From positions 62,001 through 126,000 of the forward strand of contig NZ_NWTI01000022.1 in NCBI RefSeq assembly GCF_002531575.1: 64,000 nucleotides of DNA, given 5' to 3'. The translations under genes and the position numbers were made by a program. How positions within the stretch are numbered: position 1 is the first letter of the stretch; each line of letters begins with the position of its first letter. The notes beneath the pieces are model-generated. The model was not told the origin of the DNA. It ran no database searches and saw nothing but the letters and a program-made list of their open reading frames with translations. Source of the stretch: Bradyrhizobium sp. Y36 (lineage in GTDB: Bacteria > Pseudomonadota > Alphaproteobacteria > Rhizobiales > Xanthobacteraceae). Shown in pieces: positions 8,134-16,668 of this stretch.

Positions 8134-8891
8134 AAACGCCAGCCCGAATGCAGTGCGACGATGCCGCCGGAGAGTGTCTGCCAGCTGACGCGGGAAAAGC
8201 CGGCCTCGCGGATCATCTCGGCGAAGGCGTTGGGCTTCGGAAACTTGCGGATCGATTCGACGAGATATTGGTAAGACTCGGCGTCGCCCGTGACCATGCG
8301 CCCGAGCGGCGGGATCACCTTGAACGAGAACAGATCATAGATCCGGTCGAGCCCGGGCATATCGACCGTGGAGAACTCCAGGCAGAGGAAGCGGCTGCCG
8401 GGCTTCAGCACGCGATAGGCCTCGCGCAGCGCAAGGCCGATCTGCGGCACGTTGCGGATGCCGAAAGCGATCGTATATGCGTCGAAGCTGCGGTCGGCGA
8501 AGTCGAGCGCTTCGGCATTGCCTTCGACGAAATCGACCTGGGTCTCGAGATGGCGCTTGGCGGCGCGCTCGCGGCCCACGGCGAGCATGTCGGAATTGAT
8601 GTCGCAGACGGTAGCATGGAAGCCCGGGCCTGCGGCCTTGGCGGCGCGGAACGAGATGTCGCCGGTGCCGCCTGCGACGTCGAGCAATGCGAATGGCCGG
8701 TCGCCCCTGGGCGGGTCTAGCGCGGTGATCATGATGTCCTTCCAGACCCGGTGCAGGCCACCGGACATCAGGTCGTTCATCAAATCATAGCGCGACGCCA
8801 CGCTGTGAAACACGTCGTTCACCAGCGTCTGCTTGTCCCCCAGGGGAACGTCCTTGAAGCCAAAATGCGTGGTTTCGCCCGGCCGATCCAT
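8130..8891 (-). CDS. ubiE: UbiE C-methyltransferase (ubiquinone/menaquinone)
   Basis: A 253-residue SAM-dependent methyltransferase that C-methylates 2-methoxy-6-polyprenyl-benzoquinol in ubiquinone synthesis (and demethylmenaquinone where present). The SAM loop LDVAGGTGDISFR is at about residues 70-82, and the UbiE signature region around GIRNVPQIGLALREA and FSTVDMPGLD follows. It is the first gene of the minus-strand run ubiE-ubiB-coaBC-dut and is divergent from mutM across 81 bp, which must hold both promoters. Confidence 0.96.
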   Translation of the reverse strand: MDRPGETTHFGFKDVPLGDKQTLVNDVFHSVASRYDLMNDLMSGGLHRVWKDIMITALDPPRGDRPFALLDVAGGTGDISFRAAKAAGPGFHATVCDINSDMLAVGRERAAKRHLETQVDFVEGNAEALDFADRSFDAYTIAFGIRNVPQIGLALREAYRVLKPGSRFLCLEFSTVDMPGLDRIYDLFSFKVIPPLGRMVTGDAESYQYLVESIRKFPKPNAFAEMIREAGFSRVSWQTLSGGIVALHSGWRL

Positions 8892-8972
8892 TACTCTACT
8901 CCACTGGGCGGACCATAGCGCGCCCGCCGCAATGGCGCTATCACACCGCCCTCATAAGGTGAATGCCTGACC

Positions 8973-9854
8973 ATGCCTGAATTGCCCGAAGTCGAGACCG
9001 TTCGCCGCGGCCTTCAGCCTGTCATGGAGGGTGCGAAAATCCTGGTCGCGGAGGCCCGCCGGCCGGATCTGCGCTTTCCGTTCCAGCCGGATTTCGTGGC
9101 CCGGCTCAAGGGCCAGGTCGTCACCGGGCTCGGCCGGCGCGCAAAATATCTCATGGCCGACCTCGCCTCCGGCGATGTGCTGCTGATGCATCTGGGCATG
9201 TCGGGCTCGTTCCGCGTCATCAAGCCGGATAACGAGGCCGCCCCCGGCGAGTTTCACCATCCGAAGGGCAAAGATTCCACGCACGACCATGTGCTGTTCC
9301 GGATGTCCTCCGGCGCCGATATCGTCTTCAACGATCCACGCCGCTTCGGTTACATGAAAGTGATCGCGCGCAACGCGCTCGAAGACGAGCCGCTGCTGCG
9401 CGGGCTCGGCCCCGAGCCGCTCGGCAACGAATTCGACGCCGCGATGCTGGCGCGGTCCTGCGAAGGCAAGACCACCAGCCTGAAGGCGGCGCTGCTCGAC
9501 CAGCGCGTGGTGGCGGGGCTTGGCAACATCTATGTCTGCGAAGCGCTGCATCGCTCGCATCTGTCGCCGCGCCGGATCGCCGCGACCCTGTCGACCAGGA
9601 AGGGCGAGCCCACGGACCATGCAAAGCGATTGGTCGGCGCGATCCACACCGTGCTGAACGATGCGATCAAGGCCGGCGGCTCCAGTCTGCGGGACCATCG
9701 CCAGACCTCGGGCGAGCTCGGCTACTTCCAGCATTCGTTCAAGGTCTACGATCGCGAAGGCGAGAAATGCACGACGCCCGCTTGCGGCGGAATCGTGAAG
9801 CGCTTCACCCAGAACGGCCGGTCGACCTTCTGGTGCTCGAAGTGTCAGAAATAG
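8973..9854 (+). CDS. mutM: Formamidopyrimidine-DNA glycosylase
   Basis: A 293-residue base-excision repair enzyme that removes 8-oxoguanine and formamidopyrimidines and cleaves abasic sites. The N-terminus MPELPEVETVRRGL supplies the catalytic Pro2 and Glu3. Helix-two-turn-helix residues GLGNIYVCEALH and a C-terminal zinc finger (CTTPAC, then WCSKCQK) complete the enzyme. The mutM/ubiE divergence is common in alphaproteobacteria. A GNAT gene follows 6 bp after the stop. Confidence 0.97.
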   Translation: MPELPEVETVRRGLQPVMEGAKILVAEARRPDLRFPFQPDFVARLKGQVVTGLGRRAKYLMADLASGDVLLMHLGMSGSFRVIKPDNEAAPGEFHHPKGKDSTHDHVLFRMSSGADIVFNDPRRFGYMKVIARNALEDEPLLRGLGPEPLGNEFDAAMLARSCEGKTTSLKAALLDQRVVAGLGNIYVCEALHRSHLSPRRIAATLSTRKGEPTDHAKRLVGAIHTVLNDAIKAGGSSLRDHRQTSGELGYFQHSFKVYDREGEKCTTPACGGIVKRFTQNGRSTFWCSKCQK

Positions 9855-9860
9855 CAGACC

Positions 9861-10421
9861 ATGCGGACGCCCCAGCTTGAAACCGAACGGCTGATCCTGC
9901 GTCCGCTGGCGCTAGCCGACGCTCCGGCGATCCAGCGCCATTTCGACAATTGGAATATCATCCGGCATCTCGCTGCCGTCGTGCCTTGGCCGTATCCGCC
10001 GGACGGCGCGGAGAGCTTCGTTCGTCTGCAGCTCGACAAGATCTCAGCGGGCGAGGAACTCCACCATTGGGTCCTGGTGCTGAAGGGCGGCGATGGCGAG
10101 GCGATCGGCAACATTCATTTTCGTCCCTATGCCGACGGCGCCAAGGGCAATCGCGGCTTCTGGCTCGCCGAACCCTATTGGCGGCTTGGCTTGATGACGG
10201 AAGCCATCGGCGCGGTGAACGATTTTGCCTTTGTCACGCTCGGCCTCGAACATTTCCACGTCTGCAATGCGGTCACGAACGAAGCCTCACGCCGCGTCAA
10301 GCAGAAGACCGGCGCGGAATTCGTCGGCTTCATCGAGCTCGCCCATCACGGCGGGCAGACGAAGTCCGAGAAATGGATCGTTCGGAGAGAGACCTGGCTG
10401 CGCTCGCAACGACGAGGATAG
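9861..10421 (+). CDS. GNAT family N-acetyltransferase (RimJ/RimL-like)
   Basis: A 186-residue acetyltransferase of the RimJ/RimL type. It opens with the typical LETERLILRPL strand and has the GFWLAEPYWRLGLMTEA region, where the acetyl-CoA-binding loop lies, followed by HFHVCNAVTNEASRRV. The substrate cannot be assigned; relatives acetylate protein N-termini or small amines. It begins 6 bp after mutM, so it is probably co-transcribed with it. Its 3' side holds a strong palindrome before the convergent ParA gene. Confidence 0.85.
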   Translation: MRTPQLETERLILRPLALADAPAIQRHFDNWNIIRHLAAVVPWPYPPDGAESFVRLQLDKISAGEELHHWVLVLKGGDGEAIGNIHFRPYADGAKGNRGFWLAEPYWRLGLMTEAIGAVNDFAFVTLGLEHFHVCNAVTNEASRRVKQKTGAEFVGFIELAHHGGQTKSEKWIVRRETWLRSQRRG

Positions 10422-10442
10422 CGTCGTCCCCGGAAACGCGAT

Positions 10443-10482
10443 GCGAAGCAATCCGGCCGGGCTGGTGGCCGGATTGCTTCGT
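10443..10482. repeat. Intergenic palindrome between convergent genes
   Basis: CGAAGCAATCCGGCC and its exact reverse complement face each other across an 8-base spacer. This gives a 15-bp perfect stem between the GNAT and ParA genes, which converge here. There is no T run on either strand, so it is more likely a repeat-family palindrome or transcript-end stabiliser than a classic terminator. Confidence 0.6.
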
Positions 10483-10538
10483 CGCTGGGGCCCTTCCGGA
10501 TGGTGAAGGGCCGACTGCCGTCTGAGCGATCGCCCCGC

Positions 10539-11282
10539 TCAGGACGCCAGGGTCGTGGTCTCGTCCGCCGCAAGCTCGGCGGCGGCGTGCAGCATGCCGT
10601 CCGCAACCGACATCACCTGGTCGATCAGGACATTGGTCGTGGCTTCGAGCTCGAGCCGGGTCTCGATCCAGCGCCAGAGGCCGCGGATCTCGTCCGCCGA
10701 TTTGCCGTTCGGCGCGAACTCGCTGACGGCGAGCCCGCTCGCGAGCGAGTCCTGGTGGTCATTGCGCATCACGATCAGCGGGCGCGCGAGCACTTCTGCG
10801 AGATCAAGCGAAGCTTCCTCGGCGAGCGTATTGGCGGCGTTGTCGATGCGCTGGCCACGGATCGGCGTCTGGTTGAGCACGAAGCTGTAGGGCCGCTTCC
10901 AGGCGCGGGCGACGCTGAGCGTCGAAACCGTCGCCTCGATATCGGCAACGCTCGGGCGGGCCGGGATCAGGCAGAGATCGGAATGGCGGATCGCCGCGGT
11001 GGTGGCGGCGGAAAGGCCGGCCGCGGTGTCGACGATCGCGAGCTGCAGTCCGCCGTCCGCCAGCATCTTCAGACGCGGCTCGATGTCGGCGGCATGGTAG
11101 ATCGGCTCGACGACGACATCGTCGTTGTTGCGGCGGCGGGCCCAGTTGGACAGGGTGCCCTGCGGGTCGGTTTCGATCAGGCGAACGGTGAAGCCAGCCT
11201 GCTTGGCTGCCAGCGCGAGGCCGATGGCGAGCGTGCTCTTGCCGCTGCCGCCCTTTTGGGTGGCCAAAACGATCGTGTGCAT
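10539..11282 (-). CDS. Orphan ParA/MinD-family ATPase
   Basis: A 247-residue ParA-type ATPase. The deviant Walker A KGGSGKS is at residues 10-16 with the signature Lys10, Walker A' is ETDPQGT, and Walker B lies at LAIVDTAAG. There is no ParB, plasmid replication gene or parS-like repeat nearby, so it is not part of a visible partition locus. Family members position DNA, chemoreceptor arrays, carboxysomes or division proteins; the cargo here is unknown. It converges with the GNAT gene and diverges from the gamma-glutamyltransferase. Confidence 0.85.
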   Translation of the reverse strand: MHTIVLATQKGGSGKSTLAIGLALAAKQAGFTVRLIETDPQGTLSNWARRRNNDDVVVEPIYHAADIEPRLKMLADGGLQLAIVDTAAGLSAATTAAIRHSDLCLIPARPSVADIEATVSTLSVARAWKRPYSFVLNQTPIRGQRIDNAANTLAEEASLDLAEVLARPLIVMRNDHQDSLASGLAVSEFAPNGKSADEIRGLWRWIETRLELEATTNVLIDQVMSVADGMLHAAAELAADETTTLAS

Positions 11283-11453
11283 TTGAAGATCAATCCTTTG
11301 GAGTGCTTGGGTCAGGAATACGCCACGCGAACGTGCATCGATTTCGATGCTGAGCTCTTCTCGCTCAGGACGTGCCGGCCCGATCCAAAGGGGATCGCGG
11401 AGGTCCGAATCAACGGCAATGATGATGGCGGAATAGGGAATGCCAGCTAATCC

Positions 11454-11480
11454 GTACCATTACTGGACCAGTAGTCGTAC
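11454..11480. promoter_or_regulatory. 27-bp symmetric interrupted palindrome upstream of gamma-glutamyltransferase gene
   Basis: The layout is GTAC-N3-TACTGG-A-CCAGTA-N3-GTAC, symmetric about position 11467. The core TACTGGACCAGTA is a perfect inverted repeat, and the outer GTAC blocks are equally spaced. It ends 41 bp before the chosen start of the gamma-glutamyltransferase gene, in the divergent region with parA, which suits a repressor operator. The regulator is unknown. Confidence 0.5.
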
Positions 11481-11521
11481 GTATGATGTGCTCGCTGCCG
11501 TGCACGGAAAGGGCAAGCGAG

Positions 11522-13201
11522 ATGAGCGACAACTGGCGCGACCGGACGGCAACCCATTTTGACTGCCAGAAGATGCCGGCGGTCTCGAGCCGCGGCATGG
11601 TGGTCAGCAACCATCCGCTGGCTTCGAGCGCGGGCGCCGAGATGCTGGCGGCCGGTGGCAACGCCATCGACGCCGCGATCGCAACACTGTTCACGCTGAC
11701 GGTGGTCGAGCCGATGATGGTCGGCATCATCGGCGGCGGCATGGCGCACATCCGGCTGGCCGACGGCAGCCATCGCATCATCGACGGCCAGAGCACCGTG
11801 CCCTCGGCCGTTCGTGACACCACCTACACCTCGAAGCCCGGCTCGGCGCATGACGTGTTCGACACCGTCGGCAACGAGAATCTCAACGGACCGAAGGCGG
11901 TGGCGACGCCCGGCTCGCTCAAGGCCTGGTGTGAGACGCTGCAAAGGTTCGGCACCATGGGCCTCGCCGACGTCCTGCAACCCGCCATCAAGCACGCCGC
12001 CCGCGGCTATGCGGCGACGCCGTACTTGCACGAATGCATCAGCGAGAGCGCTGCCGAGATGCTCAAGGACAAGCCGATTTCGGCGATCTACTTGCCGAAT
12101 GGTGAACCGCTCAAGGTCGGCGAGCGCGTGGTGCAGGCCGAATATGCCGAGACCCTGCGCTATATCGCCGACCACGGCGAAGCCGCGCTCTACGAGGGGC
12201 CGCTTGGCGACATCCTCGCCGACTATATGGAGAAAGCCGGCGGCTTCATCCGCCGCAACGATCTCACGGCTTACAAGACGGTCGAGCGGCAGCCGATCCG
12301 CGCTGACTATCGCGGCTGGACCATTTTAGGCCCGCCGCCCCCCGCCGCGTCCGGCGTGCACATCGCGCAGATGCTCAACATTCTCGAGGGCTACGACATC
12401 GGCGGCCTCGGCTTCGGCACGCCAGAGACCATCCACTATCTCGCCGAGGTGCTGAAGATCGCCTTCGCCGATCGTGCCGCTGCCAGCGGCGATCCCGATT
12501 ATGTCGGCGTGCCCGTGGAGAAGCTGACCTCGAAGGCTTATGCCGAGGAGCGCCGCCGCGCCATCGACCCCGCGCGCGCCCAAGCCTTTGGCGCCGGCGT
12601 GTCGCAGCTCGAAGGCGCGCATACCACGCACATGACGGCAGCAGATAGCTTCGGCAACGTGGTCGCGACCACGCAGACCATCAACAATCTGTTTGGCGCC
12701 AAGATCATGATCCCGGGCCTCGGGGCCATCGCCAACAACTACATGAATTTGTTCGATCCGCGACCGGGCCACGCGCTGTCGCTGGCGCCGGGCAAGCGCG
12801 TCACGACCTCGATGTCGCCGATGATGGCGCTGCGCGAGAGCAAGCTGCGCTATGCGCTAGGCCTGCCCGGGGGAAAACGCATCTTCCCGAGTGCGATGCA
12901 GGCGCTGGTCAACCTGATCGACCACGGCATGAGCCTGCAGGAAGCGGTGGAGGCGCCGAGGGTCTGGACCGAGGGCAATGCCCTCGAGGTCGAGCAGAAG
13001 GTGCCGGAGAACGTTCGTGCGAAGCTCGCGGCGCTCGGCCACACGGTGCAGCCTGTCGCAACGGTCGCCGGCGGCATGAACGGGATCGCCTTCCACGACG
13101 ACGGCACCATGACCGGGGCTGCCTGCTGGCGTGCCGACGGCACGCCGGTGGGGATTTCGGGCGGGCTTGCGAAGAGCGGGATCAGGTTCAGGCTGAGCTA
13201 G
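11522..13201 (+). CDS. Gamma-glutamyltransferase family protein
   Basis: A 559-residue Ntn-hydrolase of the gamma-glutamyltransferase family, which cleaves or transfers the gamma-glutamyl group of glutathione and related compounds. The autoprocessing and catalytic segment TTHMTAADSFGNVVATTQT matches the family signature, with the threonine expected to become the N-terminus of the small subunit. There is no signal peptide, so unlike E. coli Ggt it is probably cytoplasmic. An earlier in-frame ATG at 11483 exists; 11522 was preferred because the upstream codons overlap a palindrome and the family sequence begins after it. Substrate unknown; acylase activity is an alternative. Confidence 0.88.
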   Translation: MSDNWRDRTATHFDCQKMPAVSSRGMVVSNHPLASSAGAEMLAAGGNAIDAAIATLFTLTVVEPMMVGIIGGGMAHIRLADGSHRIIDGQSTVPSAVRDTTYTSKPGSAHDVFDTVGNENLNGPKAVATPGSLKAWCETLQRFGTMGLADVLQPAIKHAARGYAATPYLHECISESAAEMLKDKPISAIYLPNGEPLKVGERVVQAEYAETLRYIADHGEAALYEGPLGDILADYMEKAGGFIRRNDLTAYKTVERQPIRADYRGWTILGPPPPAASGVHIAQMLNILEGYDIGGLGFGTPETIHYLAEVLKIAFADRAAASGDPDYVGVPVEKLTSKAYAEERRRAIDPARAQAFGAGVSQLEGAHTTHMTAADSFGNVVATTQTINNLFGAKIMIPGLGAIANNYMNLFDPRPGHALSLAPGKRVTTSMSPMMALRESKLRYALGLPGGKRIFPSAMQALVNLIDHGMSLQEAVEAPRVWTEGNALEVEQKVPENVRAKLAALGHTVQPVATVAGGMNGIAFHDDGTMTGAACWRADGTPVGISGGLAKSGIRFRLS

Positions 13202-13281
13202 GTCTCGTGCCCCGGACGCGGCGCAATGCGAAGCAGTGCGCCGCAGAGCCGGGACACGCGAATTGTGTTTGTGGCTCGCCG
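13202..13281. repeat. Short intergenic repeat element
   Basis: Between convergent genes lies a CCCCGGA...GCCGGGACACG inverted element with internal GCGCAATGCGAAGCA and GTGCGCCGC segments. It is similar in style to the other dispersed palindromes in the window. No gene is visible here. Confidence 0.35.
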
Positions 13282-14640
13282 TTATTTCCGCACGCAGATC
13301 ACGCGGACCACGGCGGCCTTGGCGTCGGCCGATGTGCCGTTGGCGGTCACGCCATTCGCCTTCAGGAAATCACGCACCGTCTCCGCCGAGACCATCACGG
13401 CTTGCGAGGTCGGCGCCGATGTCGCGGGCCCTGCCACCATGGCCGGCTTCAACAGCGCAACGCCGGCAAACTTTCCGTCGCCGTCGATGGCCGGGCCGCC
13501 GGAGAATCCAATTGCCGGCGGCGGCGACAGCGCAGAATCGCTCGATGTGACCGGCGCCAGCGCGGCCTTGACGACCGACACGCCGGCGGCGCCGCCCTGG
13601 CTCTGGGGATCGGCAATGCCGACGACATCCACATTCGTCTTCGCCACGCCGCCGGCGAGGCCGAGCGGCTTCAGGCCGCGTGCGCCGTAGATGTGCAGCA
13701 GGGCAAGACCATGCTCCTTGTCCTCGGCGAGACGGTCGGCGCTGCCGTGGCCGGCGATCGTGATCGCGAGGCAGCCGTCGGTGACGAGGCGGTCGGCCAG
13801 AATCGCGCCGTCATCGCTGACGACGACGCCGGTGCCGTATTCGACGGTCTTGCGCGGCGGCGGCCCGGCTTGCGGGCCTGCCGGGAATGGATTGAACGCG
13901 CTCGACATTGCGATCACGACCGGCTCGACCGTGTTCTCGGTCGCCTGGTCGTAGAGGATCGTCATGGTGCGGACCTCGTCGCCCTTGAAGGCACCGCGGA
14001 CGTAAAACTTCTTCAGGCCCTGCAAGCCCGACAGCACGAAGAAATCGGGCTTCACCACGGTGTAGTCGACCTTGCGCCCGGAGGGCTCCTTCTCCAGCTC
14101 CGCGAGCTTTGCCGTGGTCGGGTTCGCCTCCTTGCGGCGGCTGAGCAGGACCTGCACGGTTCCCGTCGGCGACGTCCATTTCGAGCCGTTGGCATCGCTC
14201 GCCTGCTGAGGCACGAGCTTGGAGGGGATGCCGAGCCGCGCGCCGCTGGTCGGCTCCGTCACGATCTTCCAGCCGACGCCGTCCTGCTTCTTCCGCGCCG
14301 TCTCGGCGAGCGCGGCGCGCTCCTGCGGATTGAGCACGCCGGTCGGCTTGCCGCCCTTTGCCTTCTGGTATTCCTTGATGGCGTTGACCATGCGCTCACT
14401 GACGTCGCCGGTGATGGCGCCGTTGTACTGGCCGACCCAGGCGAGGTCGGATTGCAGCGCCTGCCGCTCGGCTTTCGCCATCGCATCCGCCGTTGCCGCC
14501 GGCGTCTGCATCGCGGGAGGCTGGATCGGCACGGTCTGCACCGTCTTCGGCTTGGTGCCGCCGACCTGCGAGGTCGTCATCTGGGCGTTTGCACCCGTGG
14601 CAGCCGTAAACATCAAGGTTGCCGCAAGCATCGATCTCAT
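13282..14640 (-). CDS. Secreted peptidoglycan-binding-like protein with degenerate trypsin fold
   Basis: A 452-residue exported protein. It has a signal peptide (MRSMLAATLMFTAATGANA, cleaved before Gln), a peptidoglycan-binding-like segment at about residues 65-120 (QSDLAWVGQYNGAITGD, TGVLNPQERAAL), and a C-terminal trypsin/DegP-like half. That half keeps the nucleophile context GFSGGPAI. Where active proteases have the catalytic His (TNNHVV) it reads ADRLVTDG, and the Asp region reads EHGLALLHI. It is therefore probably an inactive protease homologue in the periplasm. The start at 14640 was chosen over 14703 because the signal peptide begins there. Function unknown. Confidence 0.75.
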   Translation of the reverse strand: MRSMLAATLMFTAATGANAQMTTSQVGGTKPKTVQTVPIQPPAMQTPAATADAMAKAERQALQSDLAWVGQYNGAITGDVSERMVNAIKEYQKAKGGKPTGVLNPQERAALAETARKKQDGVGWKIVTEPTSGARLGIPSKLVPQQASDANGSKWTSPTGTVQVLLSRRKEANPTTAKLAELEKEPSGRKVDYTVVKPDFFVLSGLQGLKKFYVRGAFKGDEVRTMTILYDQATENTVEPVVIAMSSAFNPFPAGPQAGPPPRKTVEYGTGVVVSDDGAILADRLVTDGCLAITIAGHGSADRLAEDKEHGLALLHIYGARGLKPLGLAGGVAKTNVDVVGIADPQSQGGAAGVSVVKAALAPVTSSDSALSPPPAIGFSGGPAIDGDGKFAGVALLKPAMVAGPATSAPTSQAVMVSAETVRDFLKANGVTANGTSADAKAAVVRVICVRK

Positions 14641-14730
14641 GACAAATCCAACCAGCCCATTGAACGCAATGGTATTGAAGCACATCTCGTTGGTCGCGAA
14701 CAATCTCGGGGTGGTTCAGGAGAAGATCAG

Positions 14731-15534
14731 GTGCTGAGCCCGGACGAACTCGAACGTTATGCCCGCCATATCGTGCTGCGCGATGTCGGCGGACCGGGCC
14801 AGGCCGCGTTGAAGCGGGCCTCCGTGCTGGTGATCGGCGCCGGTGGCCTCGGCGCGCCAGCCCTGATGTATCTGGCCGCGGCCGGCGTCGGCACGCTCGG
14901 CGTGGTCGACGACGACGTGGTGTCGCTGTCCAATCTCCAGCGCCAGGTGATCCACACCACGCCCGATATCGGCCGGCACAAGGTCGAGAGCGCCGCCGAG
15001 CGGATCGCGGCGCTCAATCCGCATGTCCGCTTCGTCGGCCATGCCGCCTGGCTCAACGCCGACAATGCGCTCAGCCTGATCGGCGATTACGATCTCGTGC
15101 TCGACGGCTCCGACAATTTCTCGACGCGCTACCTGGTTTCGGACGCCTGCTTCTTCGCCAAGCGGCCGTTGATTACCGCTGCGCTCGGCACCTTCGACGG
15201 CTCGCTCACCACCATTCGCGCGCATGAGAAGAACGAGCAGGGCGAATTCAATCCGACCTATCGCTGCCTGTTTCCGGAAGCACCGCCGCCCGGCACGGTC
15301 CCGGCCTGCGCGGAAGCCGGCGTCATGGGTGCGCTGGCGGGCGTGCTCGGCTCGATGATGGCGCTGGAGGCGATCCGCGAGATCGTCGGTTTCGGCGACG
15401 GCCTCGTCGGCCGTCTCCTGATGATCGATGCGCGCGCGATGCGCTTCGAGACGCTGCGCTATGCGCGCGATCCCGTCAATCCGCTCAACGGCGACGGGCC
15501 TGTGGTTGCCGACCTCAGCGCCCATCGCAGCTGA
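14731..15534 (+). CDS. moeB: MoeB/ThiF-family adenylyltransferase
   Basis: A 267-residue E1-like enzyme that adenylates the C-terminal Gly of a ubiquitin-like sulfur carrier such as MoaD, for molybdopterin synthesis. The Rossmann loop VIGAGGLGAPAL and the LSNLQRQV and DGSDNFSTRYL segments are typical. The start is GTG at 14731, with AGGAG 8 bases upstream; the frame stays open far upstream but that part is antisense to the preceding gene. The usual zinc CxxC pairs are incomplete: it has TYRC instead of CYRC and no C-terminal CxxC. A ThiF-like role is an alternative. Confidence 0.88.
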   Translation: MLSPDELERYARHIVLRDVGGPGQAALKRASVLVIGAGGLGAPALMYLAAAGVGTLGVVDDDVVSLSNLQRQVIHTTPDIGRHKVESAAERIAALNPHVRFVGHAAWLNADNALSLIGDYDLVLDGSDNFSTRYLVSDACFFAKRPLITAALGTFDGSLTTIRAHEKNEQGEFNPTYRCLFPEAPPPGTVPACAEAGVMGALAGVLGSMMALEAIREIVGFGDGLVGRLLMIDARAMRFETLRYARDPVNPLNGDGPVVADLSAHRS

Positions 15535-15543
15535 TTGCGGCGG

Positions 15544-16551
15544 CTACGCCGAGACCGGCTTCTCGCTGTCGAGATGCGCCATCTGCTCGGCCGCATAGCG
15601 CGTGCCGGACGCGACGTTCGGCGGAAAGGCCTTTGCCAGCGCCGCGAGATGCGTCGGGGTCAGCGCCACCTTGGTTGCGCCGAGCGCTTCGGCGAGACGG
15701 TTGCGGGTACGGGCGCCGACCAGCGGCACGATCGCCTTGTCCTGTGCGGACACCCAGGCGATTGCGACCTGCGCCGGCGTTGCGCCGATCTCCGCGGCGA
15801 TGATGCGCAGCCGATCCACCAGCGCCAGATTGGCATCGAGATTTGTACCCTGGAAACGCGGCGTCATCAGCCGGTAGTCGCGGCCGGTCTTGCCGGATTC
15901 CTTCGACCAATGACCGCTGATCAGGCCGCGCGCGAGCACGCCGTAAGCCGTGATGCCGATGCCGAGCTCGCGGCAGGTCTTGAGGACGTCGCGCTCGATG
16001 CCGCGCTCGATCAGCGAATACTCGATCTGGAGATCGGCGATCGGATGCACCGCATGCGCGCGGCGGAGCGCGTCGGAGCCGACCTCGGACAGGCCGATAT
16101 GCTTGACGTAGCCGGCCTTCACCAGATCGGCGAGACCTCCGATCGTCTCCTCGATGGGGACGTTGGGATCGAGCCGTGCAGGGCGATAGATGTCGACGTA
16201 GTCGGTGCCGAGCCGTTGCAGCGAATAGGCGAGGAAATTTTTGGTCGCGGCCGGCCTCGTGTCCATTCCCGCAAATTCGCCGGCCGGTCCACGCAACGCG
16301 CCGAACTTCACGCTGACCTGCACTTTGTCGCGCGGCACGTCCTTCAGCGCCTCACGGACCAGCATCTCGTTGTGGCCCATTGCGTAGAAATCGCCGGTGT
16401 CGAGCAGCGTGATGCCGGCATCGAGCGCCGCATGCACCGTGGCGATGGCCTCGCCGCGATCGGCGGGACCGTAAACCTCGGACATGCCCATGCAGCCAAG
16501 GCCGAGGGCTGAGACGGTGGGGCCGCTTGAACCGAGTTTGCGCTGTTCCAT
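15544..16551 (-). CDS. Aldo/keto reductase
   Basis: A 335-residue NADPH-dependent aldo/keto reductase of the YajO/AKR13-like group. Catalytic elements visible are DTGDFYAMGHNE (Asp and Tyr), KFGALRG (Lys) and the NADP-binding C-terminal segment VPLVGARTRNRLAEA. The start at 16551 was chosen because GGAGAG precedes it and MEQRKLGSSG is the usual N-terminus; 39 further codons upstream lack family similarity. It is transcribed divergently from a LysR gene, its likely regulator. The substrate is probably an aldehyde or small ketone. Confidence 0.9.
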   Translation of the reverse strand: MEQRKLGSSGPTVSALGLGCMGMSEVYGPADRGEAIATVHAALDAGITLLDTGDFYAMGHNEMLVREALKDVPRDKVQVSVKFGALRGPAGEFAGMDTRPAATKNFLAYSLQRLGTDYVDIYRPARLDPNVPIEETIGGLADLVKAGYVKHIGLSEVGSDALRRAHAVHPIADLQIEYSLIERGIERDVLKTCRELGIGITAYGVLARGLISGHWSKESGKTGRDYRLMTPRFQGTNLDANLALVDRLRIIAAEIGATPAQVAIAWVSAQDKAIVPLVGARTRNRLAEALGATKVALTPTHLAALAKAFPPNVASGTRYAAEQMAHLDSEKPVSA

Positions 16552-16648
16552 GATGGCTCTCCTCGAAGAAGCGGCGGATGGCGCCGCGTGACAAGGCCAC
16601 ATATGCGCCAGCGCGATTGCGCCGATAAGCTGGACAATCGAGAAAGGC

Positions 16649-16668
16649 TTGTTCAAAATAATAAACAA
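16649..16668. promoter_or_regulatory. Candidate LysR-type binding box
   Basis: TTGTT-N10-AACAA contains a T-N11-A motif in the AT-rich gap between the divergent aldo/keto reductase and lysR genes, and overlaps the lysR start codon. A site in this position would fit autorepression by the LysR protein. Confidence 0.4.

Noticed and set aside
13207..14730. Upstream extension of the moeB frame
   Set aside because: It is antisense to the degenerate protease gene, and a good ribosome site marks GTG 14731.
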